Assembly: GCA_013298665.1 (NCBI GenBank)
Contig: JAAFIK010000001.1
Location: 1-64,000 of the forward strand
Length of the DNA stretch: 64,000 nucleotides
Source: Chitinophagales bacterium
GTDB lineage: Bacteria; Bacteroidota; Bacteroidia; Chitinophagales; Chitinophagaceae
Reading direction: 5' to 3'
In this document: in pieces, positions 55,094 to 63,421 of the stretch
Layout: each line of letters begins with the position of its first letter
Position numbering within the stretch: position 1 is the first letter of the stretch
The notes under the pieces: generated by a model
Database searches by the model: none
What the model saw: only the letters and a program-made list of their open reading frames with translations
Told to the model about the DNA's origin: nothing
Program-made: the position numbers and the translations under genes

Positions 55094-55711
55094 CTATTTA
55101 GCCATGGTCCTTGCTGCATGTTTTTTCTTGAGGCCCTTCAGCTTTTCCTTCTGGTCTGGAGTAAGCAAGGCCTCCATTTGTGTCTTTCTTTCCTGCTTTA
55201 ATGCCTGCATCGCCTCCCGGCGTTGCGCGCGGTTCAGGGTTTGGTTCTCCTTAAGAGACTGTCTGCGGGCTGTAAAGGTTGCTCTGTCTGATTTTATTTT
55301 TGCTACCTGTTCGTCAGTCAATCCTGCCCCGGTACGCATTTTTTCTAATCGATTGGTGAAGTTTGCTTCTTTTTTTGCGCGGTGTGCGGCCTTTTGCTGA
55401 GCCAGTTTTTCTTTTTGGCTGGGTGTCAGTATCGCCGCCATTTGTGTTTTATACGACTGGCGGAGTGCTGCCTTCCGGTCGCGGAACTCCTTTACGGTAA
55501 TGCTTTCATTCTTGTTCAGTTCTGCTATTTGCTTACGCTGTGTTTCGCGGATGGCTTTGGCCTGTTGTTGCTGCCCTTCTGTCAGACCCAATTGCCGCAC
55601 CATCTCCTTACGGTGCTGCTTTTTTCCGTTGTGCCTGCCTTTTGTTAAGTCTTGTGCGTTTGCGGCTGTGATGACCAGCAACGACCATACCGCCATCATT
55701 AATTTTTTCAT
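55094..55711 (-). CDS. Exported Spy/CpxP-like LTxxQ-repeat protein
   Basis: 205 residues with signal peptide MKKLMMAVWSLLVITAANAQ. The mature protein is highly charged and helical, with four LTxxQ motifs: LTEGQQQQAKAI, LTPSQKEKLAQ, LTDEQVAKIKS and LTPDQKEKLKG, separated by Arg/Lys/Gln/Ala-rich stretches. This resembles periplasmic Spy/CpxP chaperones, which hold unfolded proteins under envelope stress, but the E. coli proteins have two motifs, so the repeat number differs. The mature part is strongly basic. The gene stands alone with a terminator after it. The role is inferred from the repeat pattern. Confidence 0.8.
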   Translation of the reverse strand: MKKLMMAVWSLLVITAANAQDLTKGRHNGKKQHRKEMVRQLGLTEGQQQQAKAIRETQRKQIAELNKNESITVKEFRDRKAALRQSYKTQMAAILTPSQKEKLAQQKAAHRAKKEANFTNRLEKMRTGAGLTDEQVAKIKSDRATFTARRQSLKENQTLNRAQRREAMQALKQERKTQMEALLTPDQKEKLKGLKKKHAARTMAK

Positions 55712-56020
55712 TGCTATGATTTTTATTGTTCCAGTAATAGACGGGGGAACGGGGGAGAGGTTTAAGCACGGGGGTATTCTAAAGTGTTAATCTTTCTTAA
55801 CCATTAAGATGAGGAGCGGGGCAAAACCGTTTGCATTTTAAAAAAACAGAAGTGTTTTTGGGAAACGCAAAACTGTTTCAAAAAAGAACTGTTTTTTGGG
55901 AAAACAGATGGCAAACCAAAATGTACCTTTTTCGGTCCTCCAGGGGCAATGGTAGTGGTATAAAAAAAACGGCACGGGTATTAAATGCGTGCCGTTAGAA
56001 TATCGTTGCTATTAGTATAC
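55712..56020. other. Gene-free region (309 bp) with weak repeats
   Basis: No gene. AACCGTTTGCATTTTA at about 55826-55840 is the reverse complement of the core of the 14-unit array at 732-1025. It is followed by words such as GTTTTTGGGAAACGCAAAACT, and G-TTT starts at 55829, 55854, 55875 and 55891 (spacing 25, 21, 16 bp). A terminator for the minus-strand lipoprotein gene closes the region. Confidence 0.55.
55961..55995 (-). terminator. Terminator of the lipoprotein gene
   Basis: ACGGCACG (55969-55976) pairs with CGTGCCGT (55988-55995) around an 11-nt loop; on the minus strand the stem is followed by eight T in the tail (TTTTTTTT, ATACC). Confidence 0.9.
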
Positions 56021-56785
56021 TTAATTATGGCTGATCATCGTCAGCGTAATGCCATATCCTGTTTTGGTACCTCTGCGGTTGGGATCCAGGGGTACGCCCG
56101 GTGCCGGCGGTGGCGGTGGCTGATATTCCCAGTATTCCAGCTTGCGGTAAACCAGGCCGATGCCCTTTGCATACTTCTCCAGACCGAAATTTCTTTCGCT
56201 GTAAGTATCAATATCATTCTTGTTGCCATAAGTGGTATCGGCCTGGTTGATGGTGATGGTACTATCCACATTGCGTGTGCCAAGTGTAATGCGCTGGTTG
56301 AGATTCTGGTAGTAATAATCCCAGTCGTCTAAGAAGGCATAAGGCGAACCGGAAGAGCGGGTATCGATAAATGCATTGCCCTTCCAGGAAAACCCATCGC
56401 GCAGCGGTTGCTTAAGTTTGATAAAACGAAGATTGTTCTCCACAAATTCCACGGTATTGTCGGTGGGCACGGTCATAAAAGTATTGCTGGGCGTCCACGC
56501 ACTTGCGGCATTCTTGCGGATGAAGCGCATGATACGGAAAGCTGTACGTCCGAGATTGTCGGTAATCTGTGCCGACACCGAATCCATCACCTGGTAGCTG
56601 ATGGTGGTATCTTTTTTTCCGAAATTGATAAAAACAAGGGAGTCGAGCTTGTAAACGATGGCTTTACCCGGTTTCTGGAGGTTGTAGTCCCTGATATCCC
56701 CGAGGCTGAGCGTTTCCGTTGTTTTGCTGCATCCTGCCAGGAAGAGAAGGAAAAAGCCCGCCGGTATGTACATTAATTTTTTCAT
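56021..56785 (-). CDS. Lipoprotein of unknown function
   Basis: 254 residues from ATG 56785 (MKKLMYIPAG); an upstream ATG at 56803 adds six poor residues. The lipoprotein signal MKKLMYIPAGFFLLFLAGCS has the lipobox LAGC with Cys19, so the protein should be anchored to the membrane. The mature part is about 235 residues, rich in beta-type segments (YKLDSLVFINFGKKDTTISY), with a Pro-rich YWEYQPPPPPAPG near the C-terminus. No family was recognised. It is followed by a strong terminator. It is likely its own transcription unit, since mnmA upstream has a separate promoter. Confidence 0.82.
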   Translation of the reverse strand: MKKLMYIPAGFFLLFLAGCSKTTETLSLGDIRDYNLQKPGKAIVYKLDSLVFINFGKKDTTISYQVMDSVSAQITDNLGRTAFRIMRFIRKNAASAWTPSNTFMTVPTDNTVEFVENNLRFIKLKQPLRDGFSWKGNAFIDTRSSGSPYAFLDDWDYYYQNLNQRITLGTRNVDSTITINQADTTYGNKNDIDTYSERNFGLEKYAKGIGLVYRKLEYWEYQPPPPPAPGVPLDPNRRGTKTGYGITLTMISHN

Positions 56786-56849
56786 CCGCGATGGTCTGAT
56801 CACCTTTTTAAGTTTTGGTTAAAATACGGTCATTATACTATATAAGACT

Positions 56850-57971
56850 CTATGCCAGCATAAAAGGCTGCTCTTTTCGTTGAATTATTCCCCCGCCGAT
56901 AACATCATCGCCTTCATAAAATACGGCGCTCTGTCCGGGGGCAATACCTTTCACCTCCGTATAGAAACGCACATCAACCCCGTTTTCGTATGTGGAGAGG
57001 GTGCTCAGGGCACCTTTATCCTTGTACCTGATCTTTGTGATGACTTCCTGTCCGTCGGTAATCCCATTATATTTGATCCAGTTAATCCTGGCTACTTTGG
57101 CATCCGCCTGTTGCAGGTCGCCCTCATCCCCGAGTACCACGGTATTGGTTTCGGGTACAATCTCTGTTACAAAAACGGGTTTGCCAAGGGCGATGTCCAA
57201 TCCCTTGCGCTGACCCACCGTATAAAACGGATAGCCCTTGTGTTTGCCGAGTATATTACCCGACCGATCCACAAAATGCCCGCCATTCACTTTTTCCTCC
57301 AACCCGTCCACCTGGCGTTTGAGAAAGCCGCGGTAGTCGTTGTCGGGTACAAAACAAATCTCATAGCTTTCGGCTTTTTTGGCGAGTTCGGGATACCCAT
57401 AGTCGAAGGCCATCTGGCGGATAGCGGTTTTATGATAGGTGCCGAGTGGCAGCAGGGTACGGCTGAGCAGATCCTGTTGCAGTCCCCAAAGCACATAGCT
57501 CTGGTCTTTTGTATCATCAATACCCTTGCGGATAAAATACCGGCCATTGTCGTGCTGGTGTACCTGTGCATAATGCCCCGTGGCAATAAAATCGCAGTTG
57601 AGCGCATCCGCCCTTTTGAGCAACGCCCGCCATTTGATATGGGTATTACACATTACACAAGGGTTGGGTGTACGCCCGGCGAGGTATTCCTCTACAAAAT
57701 TCTCAATAACAAAATCGCCAAACTCCTCGCGTATGTCCAGGATGAAATGCGGGAACCCGTGCTGCACGGCTGCTGCACGGGCATCGTTGAAACTGTCTAA
57801 ATTGCAGCACCCGGTTTCTTTTTTGCCCGTGGTACCCACACTGGTTGCATAATCCCAGGTTTTCATGGTAATGCCCACCACTTCATATCCCTCGTGGTGC
57901 AGCATGAGGGCGGCCACAGTACTGTCGATACCGCCGCTCATGGCCATTAATACTTTTCCTTTTTTACTCAT
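56850..57971 (-). CDS. mnmA: tRNA-specific 2-thiouridylase MnmA
   Basis: 373 residues from ATG 57971 (MSKKGKVLMAMSGG). An upstream in-frame start at 58106 would cross the promoter and overlap thyA. MnmA thiolates U34 in the anticodon of Glu, Gln and Lys tRNAs. The ATP loop MSGGIDST is at 11-18. The catalytic cysteines are Cys105 in NPCVMCNTHIKW and Cys206 in ESYEICFVPDNDYRGF. An insert with GCCNLDSFNDARAA at about 54-67 is usual in Bacteroidota. It is divergent from thyA, 120 bp apart. Confidence 0.97.
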   Translation of the reverse strand: MSKKGKVLMAMSGGIDSTVAALMLHHEGYEVVGITMKTWDYATSVGTTGKKETGCCNLDSFNDARAAAVQHGFPHFILDIREEFGDFVIENFVEEYLAGRTPNPCVMCNTHIKWRALLKRADALNCDFIATGHYAQVHQHDNGRYFIRKGIDDTKDQSYVLWGLQQDLLSRTLLPLGTYHKTAIRQMAFDYGYPELAKKAESYEICFVPDNDYRGFLKRQVDGLEEKVNGGHFVDRSGNILGKHKGYPFYTVGQRKGLDIALGKPVFVTEIVPETNTVVLGDEGDLQQADAKVARINWIKYNGITDGQEVITKIRYKDKGALSTLSTYENGVDVRFYTEVKGIAPGQSAVFYEGDDVIGGGIIQRKEQPFMLA

Positions 57972-57987
57972 TGTTGTATTCCTGCTG

Positions 57988-57995
57988 CAAAGATA
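57988..57995 (-). promoter_or_regulatory. Promoter -7 element for mnmA
   Basis: On the minus strand TATCTTTG matches TAnnTTTG exactly, 16 bp before the ATG of mnmA. This supports the short start and a short leader. Confidence 0.6.
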
Positions 57996-58091
57996 CGGGA
58001 TATGCCGCAGTGGTCTCAGGTGTTGCGGGTACCGGCAGTCTTTACCACGACCACGCTCGTTTCTGTGCCGTATTATTATTAACTTGCGGCC

Positions 58092-58901
58092 ATGCAGCAA
58101 TACCATCGTTTACTACAGCATATTCTTGATACCGGCACCGATAAAAGTGACCGTACAGGAACCGGTACCCGCAGCGTCTTTGGTTACCAGGCCCGTTTCA
58201 ACCTGCAGGATGGTTTCCCCCTGGTGACCACAAAAAAATGTCACCTCAAGAGCATCATTTACGAGTTGCTCTGGTTCCTGCGCGGGGAAACCAATATAGC
58301 CTACCTCAAAGCCAATAATGTAAGCATATGGGATGAGTGGGCGGATGAAAATGGCGACCTTGGCCCGGTTTATGGTAAACAATGGCGGAGTTGGGAAGGG
58401 GCAGACGGTAAAGTGGTGGATCAGGTTACCGACCTGATCCATCAACTGAAGACCAACCCCGACAGTCGCCGCCTCGTCATCAGTGCCTGGAATGTGGCCG
58501 ATCTGCCGCAGATGAAACTGATGCCCTGCCATTGCCTGTTCCAGTTTTATACCACGGTTATGGCTGATGGTCGCCGGGAATTGAGTTGCCAGCTCTACCA
58601 GCGTTCGGCAGATGTATTTCTTGGGGTACCGTTCAACATAGCCTCTTATGCACTGTTTACCCTGATGGTGGCCCAGGTATGTGATATGGAGCCCGGGGAG
58701 TTTATTCACAGTTTTGGTGATGCACACTTGTACAACAATCATTTTGAACAGGCTAAGCTGCAATTGTCGCGTAACCCGTTTCCATTGCCGCAACTGCGCA
58801 TCAATCCTGCGGTAAAAGACATTTTCGGATTCGCGTACAGCGACTTTGAACTGCTCAATTACCAGTGTCACCCGGCCATTAAAGCACCGGTAGCAGTATA
58901 A
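58092..58901 (+). CDS. thyA: Thymidylate synthase
   Basis: 269 residues, the short E. coli-like form. ThyA methylates dUMP with methylene-tetrahydrofolate to make dTMP. The catalytic Cys146 is in [10 protein letters not shown], the same number as in E. coli; [15 protein letters not shown] near the start, [33 protein letters not shown] and [14 protein letters not shown] are the other family blocks. It precedes folA by 49 bp, the usual pairing, since ThyA turns the folate cofactor into dihydrofolate that DHFR must recycle. A -7-like TAACTTGC lies just upstream. Confidence 0.98.
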   Translation: MQQYHRLLQHILDTGTDKSDRTGTGTRSVFGYQARFNLQDGFPLVTTKKCHLKSIIYELLWFLRGETNIAYLKANNVSIWDEWADENGDLGPVYGKQWRSWEGADGKVVDQVTDLIHQLKTNPDSRRLVISAWNVADLPQMKLMPCHCLFQFYTTVMADGRRELSCQLYQRSADVFLGVPFNIASYALFTLMVAQVCDMEPGEFIHSFGDAHLYNNHFEQAKLQLSRNPFPLPQLRINPAVKDIFGFAYSDFELLNYQCHPAIKAPVAV

Positions 58902-58950
58902 TGCAGAAAGGCCAACGTCTTTAACTTTTTCCGTGTAAGAATCTTTTTAT

Positions 58951-59457
58951 ATGATCATCAGTATTATTGTCGCAGCAGCCACCAATGGCGCTATTGGCCA
59001 GGCGGGTCAGTTACCCTGGCACCTGCCTGCAGACCTGCGCTTTTTTAAAAATACCACATGGGCAATGCCGGTGATCATGGGGCGCAAGACCTATGCATCG
59101 ATGAATAAACTGCTGCCCGGCCGGTTCAATATAGTCATTACCCGTAATGCGGACTGGCAGCAGGAGGGTGTTGTTACTGCCGCCAGTCTCGAAGCTGCGC
59201 TGGCAATCGCAGCAGCGGCGCATTTTAAGGAAGCGTATATCATCGGTGGCGGAGAAGTTTACCGCCAGGCATTGCCGATGGCAGGGCAGGTATTGCTTAC
59301 CCGGGTGCATACCGAACCAGAAGATGCAGATACCTTTTTCCCGGCATTGGATACTGCAGATTGGCAACTGATCAGTGATGAGGCATTTCCGGCAGATGAT
59401 AAACATGCTTATGCCTTTAATTTTCAGCGCTGGCAGCGGCAAAACCCTTCTGTATAA
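58951..59457 (+). CDS. folA: Dihydrofolate reductase
   Basis: 168 residues. DHFR reduces dihydrofolate with NADPH. MIISIIVAAATNGAIGQAGQ starts the domain; PWHLPADLRFFKN holds the substrate-binding Asp28, and VIMGRKTYASM, LPGRFNIVITRN and AYIIGGGEVYRQAL are the NADPH-side motifs. The length is normal. It follows thyA on the same strand and ends 2 bp before the methyltransferase gene, so the three are likely one operon. Confidence 0.97.
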   Translation: MIISIIVAAATNGAIGQAGQLPWHLPADLRFFKNTTWAMPVIMGRKTYASMNKLLPGRFNIVITRNADWQQEGVVTAASLEAALAIAAAAHFKEAYIIGGGEVYRQALPMAGQVLLTRVHTEPEDADTFFPALDTADWQLISDEAFPADDKHAYAFNFQRWQRQNPSV

Positions 59458-59459
59458 GC

Positions 59460-60257
59460 ATGTATGCGCCTCTGCCATTAGCGGGAAAGTTTATCCGGTA
59501 TTACCTGACGGCGACCAACGGGCGCGGGCATGGGGTACATTCTCCTTTTGTGTTCGACTTCATCACAACGGTATTGCGCGATAAACGGCAGTTTTACTGT
59601 TACCGTGGTATAGAAGCCCTGCGTGAAGTACTGCTGCACGATCATACGCTGATTGAGGTGGAGGATTTTGGTGCGGGTTCTGCTGTTATTAAAACAAACC
59701 AACGCCGGGTAAGTGCCATTGCTGCTTCTTCGCTCAAACCCAGGAAGTTCGGGCAATTGCTTTTTCGCATCGTCAACAGATACCAGCCTGGTGTTATTGT
59801 TGAGCTGGGTACTTCCTTTGGTATTACTACGGCCTATCTCGCCTCGGGTAATCCACAGGCGCAGGTATTTACCTGTGAAGGGTCGGTGGCTATTGCGCAG
59901 ATCGCACAACGGCAATTTAATCAACTGGGGCTCCGGAATGTTGTTCAGCTCCAGGGTGATTTTGCCAAAACATTACCCGTATTGCTGGAAACGCTGGAAA
60001 GTATAGATATGGCTTTTATTGACGGCAATCACCGGAAAGTCCCAACCCTTGCCTATTTTGAACAATTGCTTACCCGTACCCACCCGCAATCAATCCTCAT
60101 CTTCGACGATATTCACTGGAGTGCGGGGATGGAAGAAGCCTGGACTGCTATCCGCCAGCATCCGGCTGTAACCCTCAGCATCGACTTATTTTTTATCGGC
60201 CTCATTTTTGTAAACCCTGATTTCAGGGTAAAACAACACTTCAGTATCCGGTTTTGA
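59460..60257 (+). CDS. SAM-dependent methyltransferase, class I
   Basis: 265 residues. The SAM motif I is VIVELGTSFGITTAYLASG; the acidic end of the next strand is FTCEGS, and DMAFIDGNHRKVPTLAYF and ILIFDDIHWSAGMEEAW match the Methyltransf_24/O-methyltransferase group. The N-terminal about 95 residues are extra, with an N-terminal RYYLTATNGRGHGVHSPFVF that recurs in homologues of this kind. The substrate is unknown. It is directly after folA, but a role in folate metabolism is not implied. Confidence 0.88.
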   Translation: MYAPLPLAGKFIRYYLTATNGRGHGVHSPFVFDFITTVLRDKRQFYCYRGIEALREVLLHDHTLIEVEDFGAGSAVIKTNQRRVSAIAASSLKPRKFGQLLFRIVNRYQPGVIVELGTSFGITTAYLASGNPQAQVFTCEGSVAIAQIAQRQFNQLGLRNVVQLQGDFAKTLPVLLETLESIDMAFIDGNHRKVPTLAYFEQLLTRTHPQSILIFDDIHWSAGMEEAWTAIRQHPAVTLSIDLFFIGLIFVNPDFRVKQHFSIRF

Positions 60258-60305
60258 GTTTGTCGTGGCGCGTAAACAACCGTTGCTGCTGCATTTCAAG
60301 CGCTA

Positions 60306-60337
60306 TTTGTTCGTTGCAGGGTATTGCGGTATTTTTG
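60306..60337 (+). promoter_or_regulatory. Consensus promoter of metG
   Basis: TTTG (60306-60309) and TATTTTTG (60330-60337) are separated by exactly 20 bp, both exact matches to the Bacteroidota consensus. The metG ATG is at 60345, 8 bp past the element, so transcription should start at or within a few bases of the start codon. Confidence 0.8.
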
Positions 60338-60344
60338 CGCCATA

Positions 60345-62477
60345 ATGAATACAGCAAAAAGATACCTGATTACATCGGCATTGCCATATGCCAACGGGTT
60401 GAAACATATCGGGCACCTTGCCGGGGCATACCTGCCGGCGGATATTTATGTGCGTTACCTGCGGGCCGGGCAAAAGGATGTGGTATTTGTATGTGGCAGT
60501 GATGAGCATGGTGCGGCCATTACCATACAGGCCATGAAGGAGCACACCACACCCCGTGCCATCGTGGATAAATACCATGCCATACTCGAAAGTAATATGG
60601 CTGATCTCGGGATATCTTTCGATATTTATCACCGCACGTCTGATCCGCTGCAGCACGAAACGGCGCAGGAATTTTTTGCTCATCTTGAAAAGAACGGAGA
60701 TCTGGAGACAAGGGAGAGCGAGCAGTTTTACGATGAGGCGGCTCAGACCTTTCTGGCTGACCGTTACATTACCGGTACCTGCCCGGTGTGTGGCTATACG
60801 AATGCTTATGGCGACCAGTGTGAAAAATGTGGCAGTACGCTCAGTCCGGAACAATTGATCAATCCTAAAAGCACACTGAGCGGTAATCCACCCGTACTCA
60901 GACCTACCCGCCACTGGTACCTCCCGCTGAACAAACATGAAGAGTGGTTGCGCGGATGGATACTCGGCGAACATGGGAATGACTGGAAGCCCAATGTACT
61001 GGGGCAGTGTAAAAGCTGGCTGGACGCAGGTCTTCAGCCGAGAGCTGTTACCCGTGATCTTGATTGGGGTATTTCCCTGCCGGCAGGAACACCGGGCGGC
61101 GAAGGCAAGGTACTCTATGTCTGGTTTGATGCACCGATTGGTTATATCAGCGCTACCCGCCAGTGGGCAAAGAATACAGGGCGCGACTGGAAGCCTTACT
61201 GGTATGATGGGGATACCAAACTGGTGCATTTTATCGGGAAGGATAATATTGTTTTTCACTGCATCATCTTCCCGGTGATGCTGAAACTGCACGGTAATAT
61301 TCTGCCGGATAATGTACCCAGCAATGAGTTTATGAACCTGGAAGGCGATAAGATGAGTACGAGCCGGGGCTGGAGTATTGAGATGGAAGACTACATCAAC
61401 GATTTTGTAAAAAAGGAGCATGGTGGTGGCATGCTGGTAGATGCCCTGCGCTATTACCTGACCGTGATTGCACCCGAGAGTAAGGACAGTGAATTTACCT
61501 GGAAAGGGTTTCAGGATGCGGTGAATAGTGAACTGGTAGCGATATTTGGCAATTTTGTCAACCGCAGTTTTGTACTGATGCATAAACTCTGCAAGGGTAA
61601 AGTACCTCCGTTGCATACGCCGCGTATGGACGATGCAGACCGCAATATGCTGTCGGCTTTTGAAAAAACCAAAGCTGTAACGGAGCAATTGCTTGAGGGT
61701 TATAAATTCCGGGATGCCCTGTTTGAAGTGATCGATCTTGCCCGTAAGGGCAATAAATACATGCAGGAAAAGGAGCCCTGGATTATTGCTAAAAGCCTTG
61801 AGCAAACACCGGGCAACCAGGAACTCATAGATAATTGTCTGCACATTTGCCTGCAACTGACGGCTAATCTTGCGGTACTGATCAATCCCTTCCTGCCCAA
61901 TACCGCCCGTAAGATGCTCTACATGATGAAAGTGGTGGAGAAAATGCTGGATTGGGAAAATGCGGGTAAAACAAGGTTGCTCAGCGCGGGCTACAGTCTG
62001 CGCGCACCCGAGTTGTTGTTCAGAAAAATTGATGATGCAGAAGTCATGGAGCAGGTGGAAAAGCTAAAAGCCAAGGCTGCCGCGCTCAGTACAGCAGCCG
62101 GAGATACGTCTGCTGCAATACCCGCCGCAACGGAAGTGGCACCTGTAAAAGCAGAAATCCAGTATGATGACTTTGCAAAGCTCGATCTGCGCGTGGGCAC
62201 GATTGTATCGGCGGAAAAGGTGGCTAAAGCGGATAAATTGCTGAAGCTGGAAGTAGATCTTGGCTTTGAGAAACGAACCATTGTTTCGGGTATTGCGATG
62301 CACTTCAGCCCGGAAGAAATTGTGGGCAAACAGGTAACTGTGGTGGTGAATCTCGCGCCGAGGAAGATGAGGGGTATTGAGAGTGCAGGGATGATCCTGA
62401 TGGCCGGAGATGCGGATGGGAAGCTAAAATTTGTCAATCCCGATGAACCGGTGGCCAATGGTTCGGAAGTGAGTTAG
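60345..62477 (+). CDS. metG: Methionyl-tRNA synthetase with C-terminal tRNA-binding domain
   Basis: 710 residues from ATG 60345; the in-frame ATG at 60324 would lie inside the -7 element. MetG charges tRNA-Met. The class I signature HIGH is at 21-24 (KHIGHLAGAYLP), and KMSTS is at 336-340 (DKMSTSRGWS). The zinc site is CPVCGYTNAYGDQCEKCG. After a Lys/Ala-rich linker (about 575-605), the C-terminal EMAP/Trbp111-like domain (FAKLDLRVGTIVSAEKV, RKMRGIESAGMIL) binds tRNA and promotes dimer formation. A consensus promoter immediately upstream makes this a near-leaderless gene. Confidence 0.97.
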   Translation: MNTAKRYLITSALPYANGLKHIGHLAGAYLPADIYVRYLRAGQKDVVFVCGSDEHGAAITIQAMKEHTTPRAIVDKYHAILESNMADLGISFDIYHRTSDPLQHETAQEFFAHLEKNGDLETRESEQFYDEAAQTFLADRYITGTCPVCGYTNAYGDQCEKCGSTLSPEQLINPKSTLSGNPPVLRPTRHWYLPLNKHEEWLRGWILGEHGNDWKPNVLGQCKSWLDAGLQPRAVTRDLDWGISLPAGTPGGEGKVLYVWFDAPIGYISATRQWAKNTGRDWKPYWYDGDTKLVHFIGKDNIVFHCIIFPVMLKLHGNILPDNVPSNEFMNLEGDKMSTSRGWSIEMEDYINDFVKKEHGGGMLVDALRYYLTVIAPESKDSEFTWKGFQDAVNSELVAIFGNFVNRSFVLMHKLCKGKVPPLHTPRMDDADRNMLSAFEKTKAVTEQLLEGYKFRDALFEVIDLARKGNKYMQEKEPWIIAKSLEQTPGNQELIDNCLHICLQLTANLAVLINPFLPNTARKMLYMMKVVEKMLDWENAGKTRLLSAGYSLRAPELLFRKIDDAEVMEQVEKLKAKAAALSTAAGDTSAAIPAATEVAPVKAEIQYDDFAKLDLRVGTIVSAEKVAKADKLLKLEVDLGFEKRTIVSGIAMHFSPEEIVGKQVTVVVNLAPRKMRGIESAGMILMAGDADGKLKFVNPDEPVANGSEVS

Positions 62478-62637
62478 GTGGTTGTCGGGGTGATGCAATA
62501 GAAATCGTAACAAGCACTGGAAGCGCATTAAGCAGCGGTTTCCGGAATAGAATGGGGGCTGATCTTCAGCCGCAACCTGAAGCCTGGCAGATGTATGGCG
62601 GTGTACCGTATGGTGAAAGATTCAGTGTGTAAGTGAG

Positions 62638-63288
62638 TTAATCAATCAGTTGGTTCTTCATGGCGTAAAATACTAATCCAACCGAGTTTTTTACCCCGAA
62701 CCGCTCCATCAGCCTGTCTTTGATGGCCTCTACTGTACGGGCACTGATGCCCATTTTTAATGAAATTTCGCTGGCGGTAAATTCCATACAAACAAGGGTA
62801 AGCACTTCTTTTTCCCTGTCGCTCAGCACGGTTTCGCTGGTGAGGCTGGGGTTAACCTTTTGCTTGGAGAAATTTTTCTTGATCAGTACTTTATTGACAA
62901 ATGGGTTGAGGTAAAATCCGGTGCGCATCACATCGGTCACAGCCCGTTTGATTTCTGCGGGATCGGTACTCTTGAGCAGGTAACCCGCAGCACCGCAGTC
63001 CATCAGGTGCCCGACAAAACGTTCATCCTCATACATGGTAAGGATAATCACCCTGATTTGAGGCCAGGTTTTTGCAATGTGCTTGGTGGCGTCTATGCCG
63101 TCCTTAACAGGCATTTTCAGGTCGCACAATACCACATCCGGTTGCGCTTCGGGTATTTTATTGAGCAGGTCTTCTCCATTTTCGGCCTCCATGACAAACT
63201 TTATCTGGCTGTATGGCCTGAGAGAAAGAATGACACCTTTCCTGAAAATTTTATGGTCGTCTGCTATAGCTACTTTTATTATACTCAT
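62638..63288 (-). CDS. NarL/LuxR-family response regulator
   Basis: 216 residues. The receiver domain has Asp10-Asp11 (VAIADDHKIFRKGV), phosphoacceptor Asp56 in VVLCDLKMPVKDGI, and a Lys in GYLLKSTDPAEI. The C-terminal HTH has SDREKEVLTLVCMEFTASEI and LKMGISARTVEAIKDRLMER. Such regulators bind DNA as dimers after phosphorylation. The sensor kinase just upstream (63422 onward), on the same strand and 133 bp away, is its likely partner. Targets are unknown. Confidence 0.95.
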   Translation of the reverse strand: MSIIKVAIADDHKIFRKGVILSLRPYSQIKFVMEAENGEDLLNKIPEAQPDVVLCDLKMPVKDGIDATKHIAKTWPQIRVIILTMYEDERFVGHLMDCGAAGYLLKSTDPAEIKRAVTDVMRTGFYLNPFVNKVLIKKNFSKQKVNPSLTSETVLSDREKEVLTLVCMEFTASEISLKMGISARTVEAIKDRLMERFGVKNSVGLVFYAMKNQLID

Positions 63289-63421
63289 AAGTTATAGTAA
63301 AAATACAATAGTTTTAGTGGAAATTGACAACGGTCGCATGCATATTTTCTAAGGTTGCGTACAATATATTCACAAATTGAGAATAGCCGGAGCTTCATGA
63401 ACGACAGGGCAGGCATGCTGC

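Noticed and set aside
60303-61856. 517-residue minus-strand ORF
   Set aside because: It is antisense to metG and its sequence lacks any family pattern.
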